IMG/VR virus record: IMGVR_UViG_3300037225_000617 | Span: 1-28,193 of that record | Length of the DNA stretch: 28,193 nt | Direction: 5' to 3' (one strand) | Source of the DNA: a virus | Shown here: piece after piece, positions 1 through 7,560 of the stretch | Layout of the letters: each line of letters starts with the position of its first letter | Position numbering within the stretch: position 1 is the stretch's first letter | Notes under the pieces: model-generated | Told to the model about the DNA's origin: nothing | The model's input: the letters and a program-made list of their open reading frames with translations, nothing else | Databases searched by the model: none | Made by a program: the position numbers and the translations under genes

Positions 1-80
1 TATCCAAGAGCTTGCATCAGCTTAAACTGCATTAAAAGCTCTTCCGAATTTAGTGTACGAATTGGTATTTCTGATATCAT
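1..80 (-). CDS. Partial tail gene overlapping the tail chaperone-like gene
   Basis: Twenty-six codons are visible before the window ends, beginning MISEIPIRTLNSEELL. The ATG overlaps the TGA stop of the preceding gene as ATGA, in the -1 frame. No Shine-Dalgarno sequence precedes the ATG, so translation probably depends on coupling to the upstream gene or on a -1 frameshift that fuses the two products. The position directly after tail tube and chaperone-like gene is where phages commonly place the second, frameshift-made chaperone product or the tape measure. The visible part is too short to decide. The 3' end lies outside the window. Confidence 0.6.
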   Translation of the reverse strand, partial: MISEIPIRTLNSEELLMQFKLMQALG

Positions 81-802
81 TGTTTTTTAGGGCTAGTTAC
101 CAAAGGTTGCTTATTGTCTAAAATTACTTGTGTTTCTACAGCTTTAGCTACATCTTCCAGCTTACCTTGTTGCTGAGCCTTCATTTGTTCTACTAAGGCT
201 ACATGCTCATTACCTGCCGAGAAAGGAGCAAAGTGTGCATCAGAATCAGCAGATACCTCTTCCTTTGCTACTGGTGCTACAGGCGCTTTATCCGTTGTTG
301 TCTTCTTCAAACCCTCGGGTTTCGTTGCTTCCATCTTCTCAGATATTGCTGTCATAGCATCCATTACCTTCATAGTATTCTCTAGTTCCATTTCCTTATA
401 TCTCGCTTCCAATACCTGAACCATGATATCCGACATCTTACAAATCATAGTCCATAAAAGCCTTTTAGATTTTACGTCATTAGGATTGCTAAAATCAATG
501 TTATTAATTCTCTGTATGGATTTGAAAGCGATTAGCCTACGCATTACCCTAGACCTTAAAATAGGATCAGCAGCGTATTTGGTAGTTCTTTGCAGGATAT
601 CCAGATAATCGTCATCCCACAAAACAGCAAAGTAAACAGTATAAACTTTACCGTCTACGCCAGGAAAGTCATAAGGTTTAGATAATTGGCCAAAGTTAAC
701 CAATTGCAGAAGTTCGGATTCTTGAAGTGTTTTATTATCTTCTAAATCCAAATCAAAAAGAATATCAGTATTTACTTTAATCTCAGATTGTGTGCCCGCC
801 AT
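77..802 (-). CDS. Tail assembly chaperone-like protein
   Basis: The product is about 241 residues. The N-terminal 130 residues look globular. The rest is Lys/Glu/Ala-rich and partly helical, ending SPKKQ. The gene lies directly after the tail tube gene, where many myophages and siphophages encode the chaperone that coats the tape measure during tail assembly. The assignment rests mainly on this position and on the overlapping -1-frame gene at its end. I chose the ATG at 802 (MAGTQ) because AAAGGGG lies upstream of it. A TTG six codons earlier also lies in frame but is less likely. A six-A run followed by C sits just before the stop codon. It could equally be an unrelated virion protein. Confidence 0.5.
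   Translation of the reverse strand: MAGTQSEIKVNTDILFDLDLEDNKTLQESELLQLVNFGQLSKPYDFPGVDGKVYTVYFAVLWDDDYLDILQRTTKYAADPILRSRVMRRLIAFKSIQRINNIDFSNPNDVKSKRLLWTMICKMSDIMVQVLEARYKEMELENTMKVMDAMTAISEKMEATKPEGLKKTTTDKAPVAPVAKEEVSADSDAHFAPFSAGNEHVALVEQMKAQQQGKLEDVAKAVETQVILDNKQPLVTSPKKQ
82..89 (-). promoter_or_regulatory. Possible -1 frameshift slip site at chaperone gene end
   Basis: On the minus strand the bases read TAAAAAAC, with zero-frame codons AAA AAA CAA followed directly by TGA. The A6C run resembles known slippery sequences, but the phasing is not the classical X-XXY-YYZ heptamer, because the base before the run is T. A one-base backward slip on the second AAA would enter the frame of the overlapping downstream gene. 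No downstream pseudoknot was established. Confidence 0.3.
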
Positions 803-837
803 TTGCTCAGCCCCTTTCAAAAAATGTTAACTACCAC

Positions 838-871
838 AAAAAGAGTATGCAGATATTCCCGATCTGCATAC
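838..871 (-). terminator. Rho-independent terminator after tail tube gene
   Basis: On the minus strand a perfect 10-bp stem, GTATGCAGAT paired with ATCTGCATAC (arms 862-871 and 845-854), has a 7-base loop and is followed by TCTTTTTG. It lies 14 bases after the tail tube stop codon. It probably ends or attenuates transcripts from the sheath and tube genes before the chaperone-like gene, which would help keep the chaperone less abundant than the tube. Confidence 0.85.
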
Positions 872-884
872 CCCTACAAATTAA

Positions 885-1463
885 TTAGAAACCCGAAGCT
901 ACATAACCGACGTTAATACTTCCAGTATCTGCGACAGCCGCAGTACCAATCGTTATCGGAACGCTCATGCTAGCTATTGTGCAGTTCTTGTAAACTGCTA
1001 AAATAGTTACGCCTGCCGTAGTCCCATCATACCCCGCAGTAGTCGGAAGTGTGGTAGTACGATAAGCGTGGCTTACTACAATACTAAAGGGTATCTGCTG
1101 TTGATCTAACGTCCGCATCAGGTTTACACCTGCCAAACGTCCAGCCGAAGGCCCAACATAGTTCTGATCCTTCATAGCTCCGCCAGAACCTTTTAAATTG
1201 TATACGTAGAAGCCACCAAAGCCCAAGGTAACGATATCAGGGGTCACCACAATATCTACAGGAATACCTGCGTCTACGCTATTCAGATGCCTTATCTGAG
1301 TAACGGTACGGGTATGCCCTAAAGTGATGTTACTAATAAAACCTATTGGCCCTACTGTCTCGCCAGGTAACCAGATATCAAAGCATGTAGACATCGCTAC
1401 ATGGCTTGACGCCGATTGTGGCACTCCCCCCAACTTTAGTGCGTCATTAATTATTCCAGCCAT
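885..1463 (-). CDS. Tail tube protein
   Basis: A 192-residue beta-rich protein (MAGIINDALK...) directly follows the tail sheath gene. Its size and position fit the major tail tube protein of contractile-tailed phages, which polymerises into the inner tube through which DNA passes. The sequence is rich in Val, Thr, Gly and Ile, has no signal peptide or membrane segment, and has one Cys near each end of the chain (CFDIW and NCTIA). The ATG at 1463 is preceded by GAAAGGATTTACA, a well-placed ribosome-binding site. The gap to the sheath gene is only 37 bases and contains no terminator, so sheath and tube are probably co-transcribed. A strong terminator follows. The assignment rests on context and size more than on a diagnostic motif. 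Confidence 0.8.
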   Translation of the reverse strand: MAGIINDALKLGGVPQSASSHVAMSTCFDIWLPGETVGPIGFISNITLGHTRTVTQIRHLNSVDAGIPVDIVVTPDIVTLGFGGFYVYNLKGSGGAMKDQNYVGPSAGRLAGVNLMRTLDQQQIPFSIVVSHAYRTTTLPTTAGYDGTTAGVTILAVYKNCTIASMSVPITIGTAAVADTGSINVGYVASGF

Positions 1464-1500
1464 TGTAAATCCTTTCTATAAGATGTTATATTTTAACGAG

Positions 1501-3372
1501 TTATGCGCCGACCAAATCAAAGCCCCACTGAAAGTCAAGAACGTTAATTGGGTAAACGGGCTTGTAGCTAAAGGAGATTATCACCCAAGTAGGTCTTGTC
1601 GTGTCTTGGTAAACGGTTACATCGCCTTTCAAGCTATTAATGATTGGAACACCTATCAGCTCATCTAATACTTCCTTAGTAGTAAACTTTATAGCTGACC
1701 GCACCGTATCAATATTCTTCTTGCCAACATATTTACGGTTAGCATCTCTCAAACGACGAGCCATATAAGCTTCGGCTAAGACGATTGATAGTTCTGAATC
1801 CTCTACACTGGCTTGTGACACCGTTAAAGCATGTCTTACGTAAAGGTTATTGAACTGGTCTTCCAGCACTAACCCACCATTAGCGCCAATAGCGTCTTTG
1901 CGAGCATTAAGCCATAGCTTAACTGTACCCGCTACTCCGCTAGAGATGCCGTAAACCTGCTTCAAAGTCGGAGGTTCGGCAGGGTCAGGTAAAGCGCAAA
2001 CCATACCCATAGTAGCTATAGCATGCCACTGTCCATCTACGGCTTGATTAAGAGTGTAACCACTAGTCTGCGTAGAATTATCGATCACACAAACGTTGTC
2101 AGTAGTATTCTGCCAAGAGTTGATGTAAGGCTTTCCACCGTCAGTAACTACAAACACGCAACGATTAGAGCCGTTAAAAGCTTTAATCTTGTTAATCACC
2201 TTATTTACATCGGAATCCGATAAAACGGCACTAGTGGTGCTTACAAACCCAAAGCGGTCTTTAGCATTAGCCGTAGAACTCATGGAATTACAATGCGCGA
2301 TAAGGGTTTGGTTTACTAAGTCTGAGGAGCTAGTAGTAGCCATCAGAATCAAGTCCTGAATGCTTTCGCAGGCGCTAATAGCGTCTTGGAATCCCACTAT
2401 CTCTCCATTACTCACTTCAGGCGCAACTAAGTACATCGAAGAGTTAGCTGAGCCCACTCCCGCAGGCCCCATAACCAACCTAGCAGCATTAGAAGCTTCT
2501 GAACCAATACCGTGATCAATCTGTATAGTGTTGGTATCAAAATAGCGCTTCGGGCTATTGTAATTGTAGCCAGAATAATTGTAAGCCACAAACACTAAAG
2601 CGCTATTAGCTGGCGTATGCATTGTCGCATTAGTCGCCGATAAAGTTAAGGCTCCCGCAGAAATAGCGGTAGTCAACGCTATCGAAGAAACCGTACCATC
2701 AGTAATGGTCTGAATACGCGCCCAATCGGTAGTAGAACCAGACGCTGGCTTAGCATAAAGCTTATAACCACTGGCGTTAGGTACTTTACCCCAACGAATA
2801 GTAACCGTAGAAGAACTACTGGCTACGTTGTAAGAAGTAGTGCCTCCTGAGCTATATTGAGTAGCAATCGTCTGATTGCCATTAGCGTCAAGAGCCGTCA
2901 AAGCAAATTGGTAATTGCCTGCGGTAATAGAACCACCACTAGCTATCTGGATAGGATTATCGAATTCAGGAGCCAGTAAAGCAGGTGCGGCACTGAAGTC
3001 AAGAATTCCAGTAGTAGAAGAAAAAGTAAAGTCTATATCTTCCAAATACTCCTTCTTGTAAGGATCAGTACTGGTAGTAGAAACCGATACCAAGCCCCTC
3101 ATTCCAGTAAGAATGCTTAAAGCCGTAGTCAGCTTAGTAGAAGAGCTGTAAGTAAGCTTCTCATAATTAAGAGTATCGCCAGCGGATACTACTATACCGT
3201 TAATGGAGGCGTAAGCCGTTCCATCTGACGTAGCTACCGCTGTACGGGAAATAGTTACATTAGTGCCAAGTGATTTAGCAATAACGGTAGGAATAAAAAA
3301 GCTGGTATTTCCTAGTGGAGTTCCACCCTGTCCAACTCTCTCAGTAATAACTGTTGGCGCGGTATAAGGCAT
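1501..3372 (-). CDS. Contractile tail sheath protein with Fn3-like insertion
   Basis: A 623-residue protein beginning MPYTAPTVITERV and ending with a beta-rich segment (PTWVIISFSYKPVYPINVL) typical of sheath C-termini, which make the strand exchange between neighbouring subunits. The stretch from about residue 285 to 480 (SMYLVAPEVSNG, DAISACESIQDLIL, RCVFVVTDG) fits the conserved sheath core. Residues about 139-250 look like an inserted fibronectin III or Ig-like domain (ITAGNYQFALTALDANGNQT, SGYKLYAK), which probably decorates the outer tail surface. The protein forms the contractile cylinder around the tube. The ATG at 3372 follows AAAGGATACAAC, a good ribosome-binding site. The tail tube gene follows directly, which supports the assignment. 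Confidence 0.9.
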   Translation of the reverse strand: MPYTAPTVITERVGQGGTPLGNTSFFIPTVIAKSLGTNVTISRTAVATSDGTAYASINGIVVSAGDTLNYEKLTYSSSTKLTTALSILTGMRGLVSVSTTSTDPYKKEYLEDIDFTFSSTTGILDFSAAPALLAPEFDNPIQIASGGSITAGNYQFALTALDANGNQTIATQYSSGGTTSYNVASSSSTVTIRWGKVPNASGYKLYAKPASGSTTDWARIQTITDGTVSSIALTTAISAGALTLSATNATMHTPANSALVFVAYNYSGYNYNSPKRYFDTNTIQIDHGIGSEASNAARLVMGPAGVGSANSSMYLVAPEVSNGEIVGFQDAISACESIQDLILMATTSSSDLVNQTLIAHCNSMSSTANAKDRFGFVSTTSAVLSDSDVNKVINKIKAFNGSNRCVFVVTDGGKPYINSWQNTTDNVCVIDNSTQTSGYTLNQAVDGQWHAIATMGMVCALPDPAEPPTLKQVYGISSGVAGTVKLWLNARKDAIGANGGLVLEDQFNNLYVRHALTVSQASVEDSELSIVLAEAYMARRLRDANRKYVGKKNIDTVRSAIKFTTKEVLDELIGVPIINSLKGDVTVYQDTTRPTWVIISFSYKPVYPINVLDFQWGFDLVGA

Positions 3373-3405
3373 GTTGTATCCTTTCTTTAATTGTAAATTT
3401 TAAAT

Positions 3406-4092
3406 CTATGAATTATCTGGCGTTGAATCAACTTCTATACCGTCTACTGTCGGTGCCACTACTTCCATATATTGGTGCCACTCGGCATCCATTATAACAT
3501 TCAACTTCGTTAAGTAAATTTCTCCCCCTAACTTACTACCCGTCTCTTTAATCGGATTAGAGAACTTTACCTGCGGTCTAACGTTAACAAATCGGGTTCC
3601 CATGTGGAACGGGACGAACTGCATTAATGCGAGGAACAATACGTCAGCTAACTTCGCTACATTTCGCTTACCAGTATCTCTGATACTTAGCGTAGTATTG
3701 AGATTAGCTAAGCCAGTATAATGCTCATAAAGATGTCCTTGTGCATCTTCTACTAATCCATTTCTATTACCTAATGAAACTGGCACTCCATCTACTGGCA
3801 AAGATTCTACCGTTACTTGAGGCACGTTCTGAGTTTGATCGGAGTAGCTAGCAACAATTGTCAATTCTTTGTTAACCTTCTTCAATTCCCTATTAAAAGT
3901 AATGCCTAGCGGATACCTCTTAAAAAAGTCCTGCAATATCTCTACTGTCAAATTAGAAATTTCTTCGCTGAGCGTGAAAATGAAACTACATGAGCTGAAG
4001 GCGTCTATAGTAGCGCGATTTCCCGCCGCAATGTTAAGCGAAGAATATAATGTGTCTCCACTAATTCCGCTACCACTCTTTTGATTTACCAT
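3406..4092 (-). CDS. Putative tail terminator/completion protein
   Basis: A 228-residue protein directly upstream of the sheath gene. It has mixed alpha/beta character, with a helical stretch at about residues 45-62 and a C-terminal segment (TKLNVIMDAEWHQYMEV) before a short acidic tail. In many myophages this slot holds the tail terminator or tail-completion protein that caps the tube and sheath at the neck. I see no diagnostic motif, so the role is inferred from position. The ATG at 4092 follows GAGGGTATGAA. The gap to the preceding gene is 11 bases, which suggests one operon with tightly coupled expression. A neck protein or tail-fibre-related protein is also possible. Confidence 0.45.
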   Translation of the reverse strand: MVNQKSGSGISGDTLYSSLNIAAGNRATIDAFSSCSFIFTLSEEISNLTVEILQDFFKRYPLGITFNRELKKVNKELTIVASYSDQTQNVPQVTVESLPVDGVPVSLGNRNGLVEDAQGHLYEHYTGLANLNTTLSIRDTGKRNVAKLADVLFLALMQFVPFHMGTRFVNVRPQVKFSNPIKETGSKLGGEIYLTKLNVIMDAEWHQYMEVVAPTVDGIEVDSTPDNS

Positions 4093-4103
4093 TTCATACC
4101 CTC

Positions 4104-4535
4104 TTAAATAATCAATGTAGCTGGCGTACCTAAAGACAATGTAGTTGAGTTCGCATCAAGGTACGCGATAATAGAATTTATCTTGTCCTTTAAAAGCATG
4201 TCATCTGCTTGCGAGCAATCTATCTCATCCGACGCTAACTTAGGAATTACCTCAAACTTGTCATAGCCATTTACTACTTGTGGAATAATTCCCGTCTTGT
4301 ATGCTACTACGGTATATATGTTGTACTCCACATCGCTGAACCCATACTGGCCATCTCCTTTATCAACTCCCACAATCGGATCGCCGTTGCTGTCCGTGGC
4401 CCGTGTGCCTGTGATTGTGTAATCACTCGCTATCGAAATTGGCCACAAATACAAGTGAACAGTTAAATTTTCGTAGCCGTAATTACTGAACTTTTCGTTC
4501 ACGGTGATATTAAAAATCGTGCGGGCAACGGACAT
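4104..4535 (-). CDS. Small neck/tail protein, function unknown
   Basis: A 143-residue protein (MSVARTIFNITVNE...) in the run of neck genes upstream of the sheath. The first 90 residues look beta-rich (LTVHLYLWPI, YNIYTVVAYKTG). The C-terminal part is a helix (LLKDKINSIIAYLDA) followed by a short beta segment. The architecture resembles head-closure or neck-assembly proteins in general, but I do not recognise a family. AGGGAATTAA precedes the ATG at 4535. The 62 bases upstream contain no terminator or gene. Confidence 0.6.
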   Translation of the reverse strand: MSVARTIFNITVNEKFSNYGYENLTVHLYLWPISIASDYTITGTRATDSNGDPIVGVDKGDGQYGFSDVEYNIYTVVAYKTGIIPQVVNGYDKFEVIPKLASDEIDCSQADDMLLKDKINSIIAYLDANSTTLSLGTPATLII

Positions 4536-4590
4536 TTAATTCCCTAATTTTAAACAAACAAGATTTCGTGCCTACATACTGACGGAATTG

Positions 4591-4614
4591 ATTCAATTTA
4601 AGGAGTACACTTTT
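4591..4614. repeat. 24-base imperfect repeat, copy 1
   Basis: The bases ATTCAAT, four variable bases, then GGAGTACACTTTT recur at 22641-22664 in the same orientation, with 21 of 24 positions identical. This copy spans the stop codon of the gene at 4598-5032. The other copy lies in a stretch without a recognised gene and would be read in a different frame, so protein similarity does not explain the match. It could be chance or a small regulatory element. Confidence 0.4.
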
Positions 4615-5032
4615 CCAAACCTATCACTTCTAAAAAGCCTCTTTTTAGTATTTCTTCCATAAGTTCTTTTGATTCCTGATCTCCGATTCCGTCCATGTTC
4701 ATTTCTACCCCCATGGAGGGAACCTGATTTGGTTCCTCTATTTTATCCGATAATCCCTTATAGTCCATAGACTTAGGAAGAAAGTGTCTATTGGCATCTA
4801 TTCTTAATTTAGGCAAGACTAAAAATTTGTCATCAAATCCTTCCAAATCCTGGGAATAAATAAGAATTTCGCCGTTTTCTACCTTGTAACTGATTTTGTA
4901 GGTTTTGTCGCCTACTGGTACTGAGAATACCTTATCCTGACGCTCCATTAGAGCCTGTTTAAGGGCGTTGATGTAATTCTGATACAAGGACTCTACCATA
5001 TCATTATCAAAGGCCCAGGCTAAGCTAAACAC
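4598..5032 (-). CDS. Hypothetical virion-cluster protein, GTG start
   Basis: A 144-residue protein of unknown function. It has an N-terminal helix (MVESLYQNYINALKQ), a short beta-rich middle (TYKISYKVENGEILIYSQ) and a C-terminal helix with the motif KELMEEILKRG, ending KCTP. I chose the GTG start at 5032 because AGGG lies seven bases upstream, overlapping the stop codon region of the previous gene. An ATG 11 codons later is an alternative but lacks a comparable site. It sits between an Fn3-like/zinc-motif protein and small tail-completion candidates, which suggests a neck or tail assembly role. No family is recognised. Confidence 0.65.
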   Translation of the reverse strand: MFSLAWAFDNDMVESLYQNYINALKQALMERQDKVFSVPVGDKTYKISYKVENGEILIYSQDLEGFDDKFLVLPKLRIDANRHFLPKSMDYKGLSDKIEEPNQVPSMGVEMNMDGIGDQESKELMEEILKRGFLEVIGLEKCTP

Positions 5033-5041
5033 GTTACAGCC

Positions 5042-6121
5042 CTATGGTGATGGAGGATACTGCGAGGGCAAAAATCCCACATACCCCCTGCCAGTTCCAC
5101 TTCCAGAACGGAAAGTTTCTGCCGTCGAACTTTCAATCTCTCCGTCCAAAATGCTACTTTCTTCAGACAACTGCGCGGGAGCGTCAGAGCCTCCCCCACG
5201 TCCTCCGTTCAAAGCATTACCCTCTGGCCGAGCCATTACACCCCCTAAGACGTTTCCTCCCTCTATCCGCTCTACTGGCTGTACTATCGGAGGCGCTGAT
5301 AAGCGGTATCCCATATCGAACAATTGCATGGCCTCCAGCTCTCCACTTTGCGCAGTTGCGTAGCCCTGCGATTGCCTTAATTTAGGATTCCTAATACGAT
5401 ATCTAACATTGTGCGCTCGCACTAAAATATCGCCGTCAGCGATCCGAGGGTAGACTCCCGTGGCAAACGTTGGGTTCTGACTTATGGTGATTCCAGGGGC
5501 CTCAGCTAATAATTGTTTTTTAGCTGAACGAATTCTGGTGAAGACGTTTTCTATTAGAGAATATCCTCCAATGTACATACTTCCATAACATTTTGGGCAG
5601 GCGCTATCGTGCTCGCCCGTCCTAACGTTGACACAAGAGCAGTATTCTCCTGCCCACTTTCTAACAAAGAAATGCACTGGCTCTGCTGATGAAAACCCTT
5701 TGGGGTCTAACATCATATTCGTCCGCATTCGTATCGTCGGCAGAATATATGCTTGGATACCAGATAGTGGTTCGCTAAAGGTTACAGCAGTACTCTTCGA
5801 AAGAGGCAACTGCACTTGCGCCTGAGAAACTGGCACTACTTTGTAGTACCAAGCTATTCTTTCATTGCCTACTGGAATACCACCAGCAAAGCCACGATCC
5901 TCAAAACTGTTTATCTGTATAACAGAACTGTTGACTTTATACCAGTCATTTGGGGAATCTGAAATTGACTCGGCGCGATAAATATTATAACCGTACTGCC
6001 CAGATATGTGGGTCCAGTTAAGATATACTATGTATGATCCTGATTGGGTTAAAGTTCTCGTAACGACAAGCCCAAAGTCATAAGGATCACCAGTATCGCC
6101 GACTACGTTATTTATTTCCAT
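5042..6121 (-). CDS. Fn3-like and CxC/CxxC zinc-motif neck protein
   Basis: A 359-residue protein. Residues about 18-115 resemble a fibronectin III domain (YIVYLNWTHISGQYGYNIYR, ending AWYYKVVPV). Residues 161-178 contain CSC, an 11-residue spacer and CPKC followed by YGSMYIGGY, which suggests a bound zinc ion. Similar Cys-rich segments followed by GGY occur in phage head-completion proteins as I remember them, but I cannot name a family with certainty. The C-terminal 90 residues are Gly/Ser/Pro-rich and probably disordered. It lies between the neck and tail genes. An endonuclease gene ends two bases upstream of its ATG and carries its ribosome-binding site (AAAGG). Interpreting it as a neck or surface protein is inference. 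Confidence 0.6.
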   Translation of the reverse strand: MEINNVVGDTGDPYDFGLVVTRTLTQSGSYIVYLNWTHISGQYGYNIYRAESISDSPNDWYKVNSSVIQINSFEDRGFAGGIPVGNERIAWYYKVVPVSQAQVQLPLSKSTAVTFSEPLSGIQAYILPTIRMRTNMMLDPKGFSSAEPVHFFVRKWAGEYCSCVNVRTGEHDSACPKCYGSMYIGGYSLIENVFTRIRSAKKQLLAEAPGITISQNPTFATGVYPRIADGDILVRAHNVRYRIRNPKLRQSQGYATAQSGELEAMQLFDMGYRLSAPPIVQPVERIEGGNVLGGVMARPEGNALNGGRGGGSDAPAQLSEESSILDGEIESSTAETFRSGSGTGRGYVGFLPSQYPPSP

Positions 6122-6122
6122 A

Positions 6123-7559
6123 TTACGCTGCCTTTGCTATTTTCTCTCGTTCCCATCTTAACTTCTGCCCTTTACTCATTTTAGCACGAGTTTCTTCTGA
6201 AAGTTTATCTTCTCCTCTTTCTTTTCTCAACCGCCAAGCTTCCTTAATATTTTTTCGACCCTCTTCAGACATCGTTCTATCTTTTTTATTCTGCCATCTT
6301 AACCGCAAAACCCTACTCATATTTTGTCTTATCTCTTCTGATCTTTTTTTACCTGTAAGCTTTTCTGATAATAATTTTTTAGTTTCTTCCTTGTGCTTCT
6401 TTCCAAAAAACCCGTTTTTCTCCCCTTTATTTCCAGCACTGATTTTTGCTTTAGTTTCCTCTGAAAGAGGAACTCCTATTCTAGGAGATTTCCAACCATT
6501 CTTTCTTCTTAATTCCCATTGTTTTTTAGCTGCTATGGAAGCCTGCTCTCTTTGTTGTTGTGAAATAATTTTACCTTTATTTGCAATAGATATTTTTTGT
6601 CGTTGCTCTTGAGAAATAATTTTACCTTTATTTCCAGCACTAATTTTTGCTTTAGTTTCTTCCGAACAAGGTATTCCCGGACGTTTCCTTCTAGCTTCCG
6701 ACATTTTTCTTTTGGTCTCTTCGGTATGTTTAAAACCTCTTTTAGACAAAATCATTTTTTGAATAATCTCTTTAGAAAGATGCTTTCCAAACAAAGGATG
6801 ATCTGCACCTCTTCTAGGATTTGAATGCTCTCTTATTTTTCTTTTATGTTCTTCAGAAAGCTTTTTTCCATAATTAGGATTATTTGGTCCTGAATTCGCT
6901 ATGGATAGCTTACGTCTTGTTTCTTCACTCTTAATTCTTCCTTTAGCGTCTATACCTAATTGACGTACCTGAGCCATTCGAGAAGGACTATTTAAAATAG
7001 ATTTCCTAATTTTTTCTATAGTCTCTAATGAAGGATGTTTTCCGAAAAGAGGGTGGGCACTGCCTCGCAGAGGTTTAGCGTTTTCTCTAATCTTTCTTTT
7101 AGCTTCTTCTGAATGTTTTTTACCTTTCATTCCAGAGGGTTTTCCTTTACGTGCTTCTATTCTTAACCGAATAGTCTCTAAAGACTGTTTTTTACCAAAC
7201 ATAGGATTACCAATACCTTTACGACTATTAGATAAATTTTGTTTCCATTCTTCTGTATGTGGCTTACCAAACATAGGATGCCCAGGGCCAGGTAAAAACC
7301 CCTCTCCTCCAATAGCAATATTATAACCAATTTTAGGGTCTCTAGCATTAAGAAAGAGTATCCAATACTGTTCTCGTTCCGCCCAATTATCTTTAGTACA
7401 TATTTCTAAAGTTTCTCTTTTAAAATTTTCTAATTTATACTTTTTAATTGCCCGTTTTATCCAAAGACCTGATCCTAGATACCCCTTCCTATTACCACTA
7501 TATTTTCCAACATATATCTTACCATTTACTAAATTAGTTGTTTTATAAATAATAAGCAT
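6123..7559 (-). CDS. GIY-YIG homing endonuclease with long NUMOD3 array
   Basis: A 478-residue protein. The N-terminal 90 residues form a GIY-YIG nuclease domain: IIYKTTNLVNGKIYVGK carries the degenerate GIY and YVG elements, and EREQYWI supplies the conserved catalytic Glu. The rest is a chain of about 16 NUMOD3-like DNA-binding units, with repeated cores such as HPMFGK, HPLFGK and SEETKAKIS. Free-standing phage enzymes of this family cut DNA in phages lacking the gene and spread by repair. The array is longer than I expect for the family. The gene fits between neighbours with single-base gaps at both ends (TAA-G-ATG and TAA-T-ATG). It is visibly AT-richer than its neighbours, as expected for transfer. 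Its N-terminus is strongly similar to that of the protein at 9945-11084. Confidence 0.92.
   Translation of the reverse strand: MLIIYKTTNLVNGKIYVGKYSGNRKGYLGSGLWIKRAIKKYKLENFKRETLEICTKDNWAEREQYWILFLNARDPKIGYNIAIGGEGFLPGPGHPMFGKPHTEEWKQNLSNSRKGIGNPMFGKKQSLETIRLRIEARKGKPSGMKGKKHSEEAKRKIRENAKPLRGSAHPLFGKHPSLETIEKIRKSILNSPSRMAQVRQLGIDAKGRIKSEETRRKLSIANSGPNNPNYGKKLSEEHKRKIREHSNPRRGADHPLFGKHLSKEIIQKMILSKRGFKHTEETKRKMSEARRKRPGIPCSEETKAKISAGNKGKIISQEQRQKISIANKGKIISQQQREQASIAAKKQWELRRKNGWKSPRIGVPLSEETKAKISAGNKGEKNGFFGKKHKEETKKLLSEKLTGKKRSEEIRQNMSRVLRLRWQNKKDRTMSEEGRKNIKEAWRLRKERGEDKLSEETRAKMSKGQKLRWEREKIAKAA
6562..6633 (-). repeat. 51-base direct repeat inside NUMOD3 array
   Basis: An exact 21-base match at 6562-6582 and 6613-6633 (plus strand GAAATAATTTTACCTTTATT plus one T) marks adjacent units of 17 residues, GKIISQEQRQKIS and GKIISQQQREQAS. 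It is a recent internal duplication of coding repeats, not a CRISPR or intergenic element. Confidence 0.85.
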
Positions 7560-7560
7560 C

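Noticed and set aside
6400-7300. A CRISPR-like appearance of regularly spaced repeats
   Set aside because: The repeats are in-frame coding units of NUMOD3 modules with variable lengths, within one long open frame. There are no unique spacers between identical repeats.
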